Assembly: GCA_036250225.1 (NCBI GenBank)
Contig: JAPZLL010000001.1
Coordinates: 1,860,001-1,924,000, forward strand
Length of the DNA: 64,000 bases
Direction of reading: 5' to 3'
Origin: Cercophora sp. LCS_1
Taxonomy: Eukaryota > Ascomycota > Sordariomycetes > Sordariales > Lasiosphaeriaceae
The notes beneath the pieces were generated by a model that was given only the letters and a program-made list of their open reading frames with translations, searched no databases and was not told the DNA's origin. Shown piece after piece: positions 43,598 through 55,546 of the stretch; the stretch's first letter is position 1, and each line of letters opens with the position of its first letter. The translations under genes and the position numbers were made by a program.

Positions 43598-45912
43598 ATG
43601 GCCGACAACAATTTTGTCGGCCTCAATGGCGAAGACTTAGACGATGATGAAGCCCTCCGCATTGGGCTCGCGATGTCGCTTGGACAAGATCCCAAGAGCG
43701 CATTCGTCGACCTAACCCAATCAGACTCGGAAGATGAGGTGCAGAATACTAGCAAATGCAGTCCAACTGCACCCTCGATTCAGTCAACTCCACGACCCCC
43801 AGTTCCAGCACCAAGCTCATCAAACTCATTCTTGGGCTTGAACCGGCAAAAGATGGAGGAAGAGCGGTTGGCGCGGCTTGGAAAACGGAAAGTGCGCGAA
43901 AGCGATGTTGATTCATTAGGATCGGACCCTAGACCGTGGCAACGTCAAAAGATGAGCAGCACAACCCCAGGTCCATCTCCTCAGTCAAGCCTTGGCACGA
44001 TATCTTCTCAACCCAGTACGGCATCCTCTCAGCCAAGTATCGCAAGTACCGGCCCTGAAGCCTTTTCAGAGAGATTGAAGTTGAAGTCTTCTACTCCTAC
44101 TTCAACTTTTCAGCCATCTGGAATACCGGTGTTTCCCAAAGGAGTGGTAAAGAGGACCTGGGTCAAAGGTTTCTCTCGACAAGGGGACGACATCAAAATT
44201 GAAGAGGTGCTTCAGAAGGACAACCTCAAAGTTGCACTTCTAAGCTCTTTTCAATGGGTTGAGGAATGGCTGGTGTCAAAGGTCGACTTTGAGACCACTA
44301 AAGTGGTGCTCATCGCCTATGCTAAAGACGAGGATCAGGTAAATCCGGTGCCCCGATCGGCCCTCAACTGAAGCTACTAATGCGCCACTAGCAAGAGCAA
44401 ATGCGTGCCAATGTCGCCGGGCGCCGGATCAAATATGCTTTCCCGCCAATGAACGGCGCCGGGGCTATGCATTCCAAGCTGATGATCCTCAGTTACGGCG
44501 GATATCTCAGAATCGCAGTGCCAACAGGCAACCTGCTCTCGTGGGATTGGGGCGAATGTGGGAAGATTGAAAATGTATGCAACGATGGATCGAAAGGCAC
44601 CATGTTGCCCTGTGATTGTCAAGGTTAGCTAACTCAGCTGCAGATGGTGTTCATCATTGATCTCCCCCTGCTCCAGAGTGAGGAGCAGCGTAAAGCCCAG
44701 AAGCTCACTCCGTTTGCCGAAGATCTCAAATACTTTGTGGGTACCACTCTCAGTCTTATCGAGTTTTGCAATTCCTGATTCATTCATCAGCTTGAGGCTC
44801 AGCATGTGGACGAGTTACTTCTCAGCAGTTTGTGGAAGTACGACTTCTCTGAGACCCGTACCTATGGCTTTGTCCATACCATAGCGGGATCTCACACCGG
44901 AGAGAAGTGGAAGAGGACCGGTGGGTTGTGACCCGTTTGTGCATCGGTGAAGATGCTAACCCTCTTGAGGATACTGTGGGCTAGGTCGCACAGTCAAGGC
45001 TTTGGGCCACGGATCAGAGACTCCCATCGAAGTTGATTATTTGGTAAACCGCCGTTCCTTTCCATCTTTCGGGTCCGACTTGCTCACTTCAATCAGTCAT
45101 CATCGATCGGCAACCTCAACTACGATTTCATCCGTGCTCTATACTATGCCTGTCAAGGTACAGCACTTTACATTTTGTCGTGTCGATCTTCACTAACGTG
45201 AGCAGGCGATTCCGGTCTGAAAGAGTTGATGTCGAGGGTGCCCGTCAACAAGGGGAGGCGTCCCGTTCGGGCTGATAGCGACATTGACACTGTCCTGAGC
45301 CACATGCGCGTATATTTCCCGTCCGAGGATACCGTGAGGAAGAGTTTAGCTGGTTCGGACGTGTGTTTGGCCATACCTTAGGACTAAGTCTTTCACGGCT
45401 GACAATTTCGACAGTCAGCAGGCACGATTTGCCTCGCAGAAGACTGGTGGAGGGCTAGCTCCTTTCCCCGCGAGATATTCCGCAATCTCAAATCCGCCAG
45501 AGATCGTATACTCTTGCATGAGAAAGTCATATTTGTTCGACGTCACGGGTCGCCCAGTTTCGCCTACATTGGCAGCGCGAATTTCTCTAAGAGCGGATGG
45601 TAAGTTTCGTGAGTCATTTACAATATATATCGTTCTGACTTTCTTCTCAGGGGCAGGCTTAGCAAGGGCAAGACGAACGGCAGCCCGAAATTGACGTGCC
45701 GTAACTGGGAATGTGGTGTTATCATCCCAGTCTCAATGACACCACGAAGCGCGGGTACAGCCGTCGAAACAACCGACGGGCCGCGCACACAGGACTTGGC
45801 CATGTTCGCGGGCCAGATCCCAATTCCCATGTCACTGCCCGCGAAGCCGTTTGTTGTCGATGGATCTCTCCCGAATGGCCCCGATAAACCTTGGTTTATG
45901 CGGGGACATTAA
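43598..45912 (+). CDS. TDP1: Tyrosyl-DNA phosphodiesterase 1
   Basis: Removes topoisomerase I tyrosyl adducts from DNA 3' ends in the nucleus; phospholipase D superfamily. Nine exons (43598-44338, 44392-44574, 44644-44736, 44791-44920, 44970-45043, 45097-45157, 45206-45360, 45415-45599, 45651-45912) give 627 aa. Both HKN catalytic motifs are present: MHSKLMIL with TGNL (His about 274, Lys about 276), and HEKVIFVR with GSANFSKSGW (His about 514, Lys about 516). The first 150 residues are disordered and Ser/Pro-rich. They start with a UIM-like helix, DEALRIGLAMSLGQD (Gly where Ala is usual), which may bind ubiquitin. The C-terminus keeps NWECGVIIP and KPWFMRGH. Every junction was checked by frame. 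Eight introns make this the most divided gene here. Confidence 0.93.
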
Positions 45913-46965
45913 GGGCGTACGTAACCTGGTTTGATTCCTGTAGAGTACGGCTGTACATATCGAAGGAACACTACGAGTGCCTAGACAAAAGCCTGCTTAT
46001 CGAATTACGGTAGATACCCATAGAGGCTCGCGAGAGCAGAATAAACCGCGACTTGACTTTCGGCTGCGAAGCGGAGGGACTCAGTGTAGAAAAGCCGGTA
46101 TGATTAAACGGAGCAAACAAGATAAACCAGGTACTCGGACCAAACCCCATCTTACCTACGAGAGTTGACTGGCTCTTGACCGAATATCAGGGGTCATGGA
46201 GATACATTCCCTTTATCAACCCACCACGATGACGTAGGTAGATATGATCTAGCGACCGTGCAAGGACATAACCTGGAAGAAAGCCACAAAACACCACACC
46301 GTGTTCCAGGGCTTGCGGAATCAATTTATCGTGAACCTCGTCGTCTCGGTCGTTGACACAGATCGGACCAGGGTTAGGATCAACAGCCGAGAGGTGAAGT
46401 TCAAAGCCCAGACTCCCACGTCAATCAAAGGCGGGGTAACTAATGACCCGTCAAGCCGACAAGCTCGCCAAGAGTTGAGGCTCAGCAGGCACCCACCACT
46501 TCCAGCGCAACCCCTGTCGCCGTTAGTGGCACAAGACTATTGACAGCCTGAGCCAATCAGAAGCGATGAGATAGGGGCTGGGACCGGGGGTTACCCGTTT
46601 GAATGAAGCAACCCACCCTGTAGCTGCAGACCATCGTTACACCGACGACACTCCATTTTCGAGCTGAAAGGGGGGAGTCCACTGGGGTTGGTGTTCCTGT
46701 CGCAGCCTTGTCGACGACCCGCCGGCATGTGTGGCCATCGCCGCTCTCTCGTTTCTTCCTCTGACCTCCCTTTCTCGGCGGAATCAATGGTCCTTTCTTA
46801 CGTGGGGTGATTCCATGAACGTTGTTGAGTGGCCCTGCCAGGGTCTTTTATTGACCTTTCCATCGCCAATCCTGTCTCGGCATCCATGAGGCTAGCGATG
46901 CCGCTGCCGAAGTGCCGAGCGTCCGATCCCTATTTCAACGTCACGCCATCGCCCTTCCTCTCGTG
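45913..46965. other. Intergenic, TDP1 3' side and NLR-like gene promoter
   Basis: About 1 kb with no supported gene. Short frames on both strands (for example 46557-46787) show no features. Confidence 0.5.
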
Positions 46966-49542
46966 ATGGCGTTGAGCATCCGCACCAAGTCGGCTTTTCT
47001 TGTAGGCACAAAACGGGGTTCCGCTTCAAAGGCGCAGGCAGAGACACAGATAGCGACAACCAGCACACATCTCGGTCCGACCCGTTCGTCATCATGGCAG
47101 CCGGGTCCCTGGACCCCATCACAATGGGATCCCAATGACACGGCCGTCCGGCGATTCTCAGACCCGGCCGATCACGGGGAACAGAAAAAGCTCGCTCAGC
47201 ATATTGCTGGCGCGAGGACCGCGTACGCAAAAGCATACCTCGCTATCCAAAAGTCATCGGCGGCATTGGCCAAGTCGACCAAGAACCTCGATGTCTCTGC
47301 GCTGCTGGGGGCAAGCACCGAGAAAGACGTTGCTGAGGCGGCGCTGGGGCTCTACGCTGAATCGACCGTTGAGAAGGATGCAGTTTCCAAGTTTGTAGAC
47401 ACATTACACCACTATCATGGTGTGTTTGACGTTTTGTGCCAAGTCGACCTTGGGTATCTGACCGTAATCTGGGGCGGAATGAAGCTTGTTCTCATCGTGA
47501 GCCTCCATTTCAATATCGAGGAGTCCGACAACGCTAATTCTCATGCAGATGGCCAAGAATCGAGGTGATTTGGTGGTGAAACTCACCGACGCCTTGGTTG
47601 ATATCGGCCTTGCTCTGTCGAGGGTCGAGATGGTCGTCAAACTATATCCCACAACCAGGATGGTGGAACTCACATCGCGCCTCTATTCTGCCGTTCTGGA
47701 GTTCCTGGAGGAGGTTATTTTGCTGTTTCAACGGAGCGCCGTGCGTAAGTTTCCCTGGTCGTACATAACCCTTCCGATAACTGAGCCGACCGTCAGGACA
47801 AATGTTCTCCTCCCTCGTACGGCCCTTTGACGAAAAGTTTGGTCGCGTCATCGATCGCATTCAGCGCGTTGGGAACTGGATCCGGGATGACGTGATGGTG
47901 CTTCACGCGATGCAAACACACAGCATTGCTCAACATCAGTTTGACTCGTTTCTCCAGCGACAGCAGATGGAAGCGACCCTGAATAGTAAACAAAGCCGTG
48001 CCCCCACTGTGCCAAGGATTTCAGGGGCCGACTGACATCTCGGCAGATATCCCCCGAGGACACGTCCCAGACATCTTTCTCAAGATCAAGGACACCCTGT
48101 TCCAGGGCTTCGAGCACCAAGCGAGTTATCACGAATCTCTCGCTGCGACGTACGGCGTGACAGCGGGCGCATGGAACGAATGGTTCGGCATCGAGCAGAA
48201 ATACCTCCCCTCCAGCGCCGCCCCCACAACCAGGCTCACCCAGGGGCTCTGCGATGCCCCTGACTTTCAGCACGCCCTGCAATGGTCAGCTCAGCAAAAG
48301 GCCAAATCGCCACAAATACCTTCGGCATACATCATTTGGACGCCCGACATGACGGCTCACTCAGCCATTGCCTCGCTCATCTTCCAGATCATCCAACAGC
48401 GTCCCACCGTCGTTTCCGAACGCAACTTTGACATGAACATGTTTTCTCGCGCAAACGCATCCATAACCGCCCTCTGGGCCATGTTCGTCAACCTGATGAA
48501 AGTTCTAGGCGGGTGCCTTATATACATCTCGATCGGCTCAGTCGGGCCAGACGGTACGTCCTGTCTCGGTCGTCAAAATTAAACAAGGGAACACAACCTC
48601 CCACTAGTCCACCCCTATCCACATCACCTCAACCCAAAATTAGACAGTCTAACGGTCCCTTCAGAGTTTGCCGTCGTCGAAAAATTCGTCAAAACGGTCC
48701 AAACCTGGGACGGCCCACCCATCAACGTGACCATCATCCACCCGCCCAACAAGAGCTTCATCACCGACCCAAACGTGACCGACATCGACGGCCTCTACGA
48801 CGTCCACCCATCCCTCACAACAACCGACGCCCTCCAGCACGTCCTCATGCTCGAGCTCGACATCCACGAAGTGCCCCAGACCATCCGCACGCTCCTCTGG
48901 GACGCCGTGTGGCGCGAAACCCGCTACGCCATCATCGGCGTCAGCCTCAACCGACTCACAGAACAAATCCAGGCCCTATCCCTCGAATTACTCACTTCTT
49001 CCCAACCCGAAATCCCCGAAACAGCCAGGGACATGTGGCTCGCAGGTCTAACACGATGGGCAGCAAACGTCGTAGCGGTGAATAACATCCGCGAGCAAAT
49101 TCAGCGACATTTGGAAATCGTCGATCTAAACATACCGGGTGAGGTGCGACAGAGCCTAGGGCGGCACGTCAAATTGCTTGTGTTCCGGGTCGATACGGCC
49201 CGTGTCGGAGAGTTGGGGAGTAAGAGCCTGACGCAGGAACAGCGGGACCGGATATGGGGGGCTATGGATGAGGCTTTGAGCGCGGGGCCCAAGGCTATGT
49301 TTTGCGGAGGGGTGCGAGAAAGGCTAGAGTATGCTTTGGAGGAGTTTAGCGCGGTGCCGAGCCGGAATGCAAAACAGGCCGAGTTGGCGGTGATGCGGTT
49401 GCTGGATGAGCAGTTTGGGTGGGATGGGGAGTGGAAGACGACGGTGTCGATGGATGAGGGTCTTATTGTGGAGAGCATCCGGGAGGGGCTGGCGACGGGA
49501 TTCGAGTTGGTTATCGAGGCGTTGTTGGAGGAAGGGGGTTAA
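46966..49542 (+). CDS. NLR-like N-terminal-domain protein lacking a P-loop
   Basis: 766-aa protein in five exons (46966-47496, 47549-47744, 47797-47985, 48047-48553, 48665-49542). The first 300 residues resemble the helical domain at the N-terminus of many fungal STAND/NACHT proteins: KFVDTLHHYHGVFDVLCQVDLGYLTVIWGGMKLVLIMAKN, LVVKLTDALVDIGLALSRVEMVV, RPFDEKFGRVIDRI. The middle (SAYIIWTPDMTAHSAIASLIFQII to LGGCLIYISIGSVGPD) sits where an NTPase would follow, but no GxxxxGK(S/T) is present anywhere. The C-terminal 290 residues are unassigned. Exon 3 apparently meets a stop at 48033; a 61-nt intron (47986-48046, CTGAC branch site) resolves this without a frameshift. Role is unknown; relation to self/non-self defence is inferred from the family only. 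Confidence 0.75.
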
Positions 49543-49835
49543 CAGTAGGCAATGAGCTGAGAAGTGGAATAATGAATGGGGCTTGAAACAGGGGACACTT
49601 CGTTATCACTCACCCCCCCTTACTGCTGTGTGAGAATGAACATACAGTATAGGCAGATTCTTCTGTATTCATACGGTCCGTGTTCGCTGAATAATTAGTA
49701 CATAAGTCCTGCTCAGGCAGTCCCAGGTAGTGTACCGCACGCTGCCATCCCGCTCAATCCCCAGTCGCCTTCCTGTGGGCGAGTGAGCCAATCCCAACCA
49801 TTTTCCGTCACCCAGCCTCCCGGAAAATAGCTATC

Positions 49836-50753
49836 CTACTGCATGGCACCCGATAGATGACCCGATATATAAGCGCCTCCGCCAAACATATGCGGGTGCG
49901 GGTAGAATTGGGGGGTCTGGGGTTCGGCCGCCGAATAGAAGCTGGAATATGCATCCGGTGTCTGGCGGTGCTGGGTCATGTCGTAGGGCACCACTTGCCC
50001 ATATTGGTAGGTATACGCTTGTTGCGGAACATCATGTACAGTCGGCTGCGCCATTACTGGATCATCGTCAAAACCCGGCGGTGGCTGGTACTCCTCGGTG
50101 TGATCGGGTTGGTAGTAAGGGGTGTCTTCACCCTTCCCCTTGCTCTTGTTCATCTGGTAGATATCGTATCGAGGCAGTAACATGCGGAGGAAAGGATCTC
50201 TAGATGTGATTTGCAGTTGGCCGCGCTTGACGTCCTCGGGCCGGTAGTAGGAGACGATGTGGTGTGTCACACCCTCTCCCACTTTGACGGCCATGGTCTT
50301 CTTCATGAGGCCGTTGGGTTTGAAGTCGTACGAGTCGGTGAGGGATCCGTACAGAGAGCGGTCGCCGCTATGGTCGGTATCTCGTGGTGGTAGTCGCGCG
50401 TATGGCTTGCTCGCGTCGGCTTTCGATTTGGTCACACCGTTTTTCTTGAGGGCGGCCTTCTTCCCGCCTGAGAACTTGGCGTTGACTTCTCGATACAAGA
50501 GAAAATCGCCGAGTATGCGGCTGGGGCTCCAGATGGCGCCATCTGTCCACCTCTTGATGCCGGAGGAATTCTCTTCGTAGACAAAGACGTTGCCGCTCTG
50601 GATCAGGTTCTCTCGCTCGTTCTCGTTTGGCCGGCGGGGGACGTGGTGCAGTTGGCCCAAGAGGCACGCCTCGATAATCTTGTAGGCATCATACTTGGTG
50701 TTGATGTACCCGCGCCATGTTGGCTCGAGAGGTTGTGCTTGCGCACCCGACAT
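49836..50753 (-). CDS. WOR1: WOPR transcription factor (Wor1/Ryp1/Sge1 type)
   Basis: Gti1/Pac2 (WOPR) family DNA-binding regulator; relatives control morphological switching and development in fungi (Wor1, Ryp1, Sge1). Single exon, 305 aa, from the ATG at 50753 (MSGAQAQPLEP). WOPR box A is TWRGYINTKYDAYKIIEACL to GIKRWTDGAIWSPSRILGDFLLYRE (about 12-95); box B is DRSLYGSLTDSYDFKPNGLMKKTMAV to THHIVSYYRPEDVKRGQL (about 135-185), joined by a Lys/Asp-rich linker. The C-terminal 110 residues are rich in Pro, Gln and Tyr. The RWTDG, WSPSRILG and SYDF-NGLMKKT wording puts it in the Wor1/Ryp1 branch, not Pac2. Its upstream region is gene-free for 4.8 kb, and relatives are known for long regulatory regions and self-control. 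Confidence 0.93.
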   Translation of the reverse strand: MSGAQAQPLEPTWRGYINTKYDAYKIIEACLLGQLHHVPRRPNENERENLIQSGNVFVYEENSSGIKRWTDGAIWSPSRILGDFLLYREVNAKFSGGKKAALKKNGVTKSKADASKPYARLPPRDTDHSGDRSLYGSLTDSYDFKPNGLMKKTMAVKVGEGVTHHIVSYYRPEDVKRGQLQITSRDPFLRMLLPRYDIYQMNKSKGKGEDTPYYQPDHTEEYQPPPGFDDDPVMAQPTVHDVPQQAYTYQYGQVVPYDMTQHRQTPDAYSSFYSAAEPQTPQFYPHPHMFGGGAYISGHLSGAMQ

Positions 50754-53582
50754 CGCTGCGAGGTCCAAAGTAACGCTGACGGATAGCGAATATGATTCTT
50801 GAATAGCAGTTGAAATGCGGGTTCAGGTGGGAAGCCTTTTTCAGAGTTTGACGGCTCAGAGTAGTGCGTGGTTCTCGTTATATAGGAAGGAACGAGAGGG
50901 GGGCAGCCAGCAGTTCGGCCCAAGAAACGCCTTCCGCGGCTTGCCTGCTTCCCAACGTTTCTCTCTCCTGCTGGGCCCCTCCTTGTGGGCTGGAACTCTA
51001 AACTGCGCACGGTACATGGCTGGCTCACCCCGAAGTTCCCATCTGCTCGGTAGCTTTGTACCCTTTCCCCTCCGTGCTGCATGGTGGTGTGGGTAAGGGC
51101 CACCCAGCCACCTTCCCTAGACAAGATAGCTCCGATTCACAGCGAGATCCAACGCCCAAAACACATGGACAGGGCCTCGAAATGCCCCTGGGCGGATACA
51201 TTCCGGGTGTGTCCAAAGCTTCTCAGCAAAGGCCGCGCAGCCCTCTTAACCCGAGATGTGGCACTTCTCTTAGGCTGGGAGAGGGACAAGTATCCGGTAC
51301 CCTGCGCCGATTCCCAACGGCCTCTGTGCATCAAATAGTGTTCGCTCTTTACCGAATAGCCGTTCTCTCCAGTCGATGACTTCGCGAGAGACGGCCATTG
51401 TCTGCAAACCCAAGTCAAAGCACACGCAAGAAATAGAACACTTGTTTCCCTTTGCGTGTCTAAACATCTCGTCTTGGGTACACACCGTCCTTCCTTCCTG
51501 TTCCCATCATTATTTCCTCTCTATCTCCCCCTTCTTCCTGGCTGACATGTGAAGCGCCTCGAGTCCCGTGATGAGCGCGCCATGCAGCTCCAGCTGCAGG
51601 TGGCAGGCCAGCGGGAGGGGCTCTGGACGATTCGTGTCTGGGCTGATTCGGCACCAGGCAGCACTAGCCATCTCGGCCGTATTTATCGTCTTGGGCCGAC
51701 TGCAACGCCGCACCTCAGCGACGGAGATCAAGGCGCTAACACGTACTGTGTGTTGGCCACCAGTGGGGGGCACACTTGCCCAGGGCTGTCTGTTGTTGTT
51801 TTTTATTTTCCCCCCTAGATTAAATTCATCTGTGAGAGTAACGGGAACGGGAGCATAAAACAGACTCTGGCCGTTGGTGCTTGCATATGGGGGATCCAGG
51901 AACCGAAAACTATTCAATCCCAATATGGTGGAAGCTTCAGGCACTTCAAACTGTGATCCCCTCGAGGAGATCCCTGAAAAGACGCGAGGTACCTGCCTTT
52001 AGGCTGGGCGATTGCGCTACGCTCTCGGCCCCTTTGCCGACACTAACAACGTCTCGCATCTTGAGAACGGGTAATCGGCCGTGTGCTTCCCCGACATTGC
52101 CTTGGATATGGGCACCGCTCGTTTGACTGCCCGTACACATTCTTGGGCACAGGATATGTCCACTGCAAAGCGAGTTGGGATATCCCCGTCCTCTCACCAC
52201 ATCCTGGGCCTTGCACTTCCCACACGCTCCTCAACTTGACACGCTACCCGCGGCGGAGACTGTGGACTCTTTGGCTGCTGGTGGCTTGGTGTTATCTGAG
52301 GATATCTGCTCTCGTCAGTCTGGCGGCGGCTTGACGTCAACACCAACCACAAAACACACTCCACAACAGATACCTATGATGCGTCAATTGAGTTTCCCAC
52401 CCATTCAGATCGATCTGGACAAAACGCCCTCCAAGCCACGTGCCCGACTGGACCTCGATTGTGCCGCGCTCAGTTGAGCACGCGCAAGCACGGCATGGGG
52501 AAGGCCGAGGGGTCTGGCCTCCACTGCTGCTGCGTCCCCGTCCAGACCCGACCTGTTTGCGTAAAGGGCCACTGGCCCCCCAAGAAAAGTTGCATCCAAA
52601 TAACCAACGCCAAATACTTGATGTTGATTCTAGCTCGCTGGTCAAAACTATAGTAAAGATGCTTACTAGAAACCATGCAACGTACAACGGTCAAAGGCAA
52701 TATTCAGTTGCATCGTAGAGTTCGACGCTGCAGGCTGGTAAACCTGACAGGTGCCACAGAAGTCTCCTCGTCGATATTGACTCTTGTGGTGCGAATCTTG
52801 GACGAAATAGAGAGAAAAAAAACCGTTTCTTCCGTCCGCGGGGAGGAAAGCAAGAATCATCAAGCTTCGAAATTATCCAACGTTCCAACGGCGATTCATG
52901 GTTTTTGGTTGTCGTTGTTTATTATCACCTTGCCCTCGCCGGCGATGTTCTCCCAAACCAGGCCCGAATTCCGCTGCCTTCTCTGGTAAGATAGCTTGAA
53001 ATCAAGACCTCGGCTGCCATTGCTGCTGGCCCTCGGGTACAGAGGTATCTAACTCTGCGCACGTAATCCGTTGCCGATTTTGTTGAAAAGAAAAATGCAG
53101 GGAGTGAGTCACAGGCTTCTAGGCCAGTTTTCTCCCCATTTTCTTGCACTGTTTGACTGACGCCTCGGCCCGTATGTTCAACGTGATGAACTCAGACGCT
53201 TCTGTCATCCACAGTCTGATTGGGAGTCTCCCACACACCTTACAAGGGTGGCTCGAACTGTCAAAGAGGAAAAAGAAAATTGAGGGCAGGGGTTGACTCT
53301 GCGTGTATGAGCTAAGTGAAACATCGTCGGTGCCCCATAAGAGCAGGTGCTGTTTCCCCCTGTCGGCATGTATGCATCTAGAATCAAGCGCGGGTCGAGC
53401 AGGCAACACAAGACTGCTTGTCGGAATCCTTTTCTCCGCTGGCCTCAGCTATCCATCAAGGTCGGTGGTAAATTGTTGAGCGATTCGGCCTGGTCAAGGG
53501 ACCGAGTAGACACTGTGCCAGCTGGAGCCCTTGTGCCTGTTGAGGTACATCTTGACATACGTTTTGGGCTTTGGAAAACGTC

Positions 53583-53600
53583 CCGTGAGACATCTCACGG
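53583..53600. repeat. 8-bp-arm near-palindrome
   Basis: CCGTGAGA and TCTCACGG are exact reverse complements with CA between, the form of a dimeric protein-binding site. No known factor is assigned. Confidence 0.5.
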
Positions 53601-53687
53601 CAGGTCTAGGGAATCTGGGTGGAGTCAAGTCGGGGGATGGTAGGGGATAACATACTGTCCGGGAGGAAGATGGGCTACCTACAAGGC

Positions 53688-53732
53688 ACCGAGATGACCG
53701 AGATGACCGAGACAACCGAGACGACCGGGACG
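53688..53732. repeat. 9-bp minisatellite
   Basis: Five units of ACCGAGATG-like sequence (ACCGAGATG, ACCGAGATG, ACCGAGACA, ACCGAGACG, ACCGGGACG) in tandem, diverging towards the right end. Confidence 0.85.
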
Positions 53733-55546
53733 GCTGCAGGTCGCCCCTTTCACAGGCCGTCCATCTAGACTGGTCTGTTTTGTGGCGTGTTTTGTTCAGC
53801 CGACTTGCTCGTTCCGCGCATGAGCAATGGAAGTCGAGGCTCCGCGTTGGCGCTCATCACTCTCATGGGGCTGATTTGCTGAGTGTGTCCTCTTGGTTCT
53901 AGTGAAAGGGGGTGGGTTCTCCAGATCTGGTGCTTGAAGTCTTGAATCCCACCAATACGGGACCAAGAGATTTTCACGTCGTCGTGTGGGCCTAAGATAG
54001 TAAGATTTATCATCGCCATGAAGCCTCACACATGAGCCACGAAGCCTTGCTGCCACCTCTTCCTCTCCCCCCTCTCACAGGCCAAGGCATGGGACTGCTT
54101 TTTCCCCCGCTGCTGTATGGTAGCGGCACGAGAGGTACGGAAAAGTGCGCTAGATCGCTGATACTGCGGCCCTGGGACGACGAACTAGCACCCCCTGCGA
54201 CGCCCTTCCTCGGCCGCGTGCCGGCTGTCGCTGCTGAGCGGCGCTTCCAATGGTCCCAACGGGGGGACGAGTCGACCCTTCATCACCGTGCCCAAGGTAC
54301 ATGTTCTGGAGGATGTCGAGCGTCCCCGACCTCAACCAAGCAGGTGGCTGAAGTCCGCCCGGAGTCTCAGTCATCCTGAAGGATCGTTATCTGCCTGTGG
54401 CTTCACCTTCTTTCCGGCACATCGCGCTTCATCTTGGATTGCGCTGATAAGCGAGCGAGATCTGTTGAGCCCATTGATGAGTCTTTTGCGGCTCTGCCGT
54501 GGCTTGATCAGGGGGCCATCAAACGAAGGCTATGGCGTCAAGCTAGAGGCTCGTTGCGGTCGATCGTGCCACCAGCATCGCTGAGCCGCGCCTGGCGCGA
54601 TGACACCTCGTAGCCGGAGCCTTAGGCATCATTCTTTGGGTCGGTGTTCCTCTCGATCCTCTCAGTGACTAGATGCGTTCGAAAAAGATGTCTTGTTTGA
54701 TCAGGGACGTCGGTTTGGCTACGGACACGTAGGTTGTCTAGAAATGATACGGACGGGTTGTTTTCGTTTGCGTTCCCTTAGCATCCCGTCCCTCGTTCAC
54801 CAAGGGCCTGATTGTTTGGTGCGTTTGTGCACCCCCCGGTCAGAGTTAGAAATTCGAAGGTCGATCCAGCTGGGCGATTGAACCTCGCGATTGAGTGTTG
54901 TGTTTGGAGAGCGGTGGATTAGTCCCTTTGCTTCGATCCCCGAGGCTACCGCAGCCTGCAGTTGTATTTATCGCCCAACGCGCGTCGATAGAAATCTCCG
55001 GCCTCACCCCGGCATGCTTGGTTTCACTACCTGGGTACCTTGTGCGCCCGCGTGCATGGTAGTTGTTGGACGAGCGACTGGTGGACGGAGGTCCCGGGGA
55101 TAACCAGCCTTCTCCTGAGTCTGCTCTTTAAAACGTAGCAACCGTGGTCGTTCAGGTTCCCCAACTTGGTAAAGTCATCCGATGGACTTGGTCGCTCCTG
55201 CTGGTGTTGGTGGGTGTGCCTGCAGCACAGCCTTGCGCTTCTGCAAGCGGCCGTTAGTTGCTCCCCTCTTTGCGACCTTCATGTCGGGTCTAGAACAGGT
55301 GCGCCCTTTTGTCTTCCCTGTGGCGGCAACGAGAAAACGAGTACATAAACTGCCATCGAGTTTTGGGATTTGCAGCTTTACCTCGCCTCTCACCATCACG
55401 CCAACCGCCAACCCAATTCACCCAACGGTGTCGTAACAGTCAAGCCTTGTCGCCCCGCGTGCGCACTAACACGACCCCGCACTCTCTACCCCAGCTACCC
55501 TACCTTGGGAGCTCGCCTGGTCTGACGGGAACTCACAACCGCAACC

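Larger units (their letters stand above)
50754..55546. other. 4.8-kb gene-free region upstream of the WOPR gene
   Basis: Between divergent WOR1-like and LYC1-like start codons. No open frame above about 145 codons, none with recognisable domains. It likely holds a long promoter and leader of the WOPR gene plus the short LYC1 promoter. Local features are a near-palindrome CCGTGAGA-CA-TCTCACGG (53583-53600) and a 9-bp minisatellite (53688-53732). A noncoding RNA gene cannot be excluded. Confidence 0.5.

Noticed and set aside
47986..48046. Apparent frameshift or stop in the NLR-like gene
   Set aside because: A 61-nt GT-AG intron with a CTGAC branch site joins the frames exactly, so no pseudogene call is needed.
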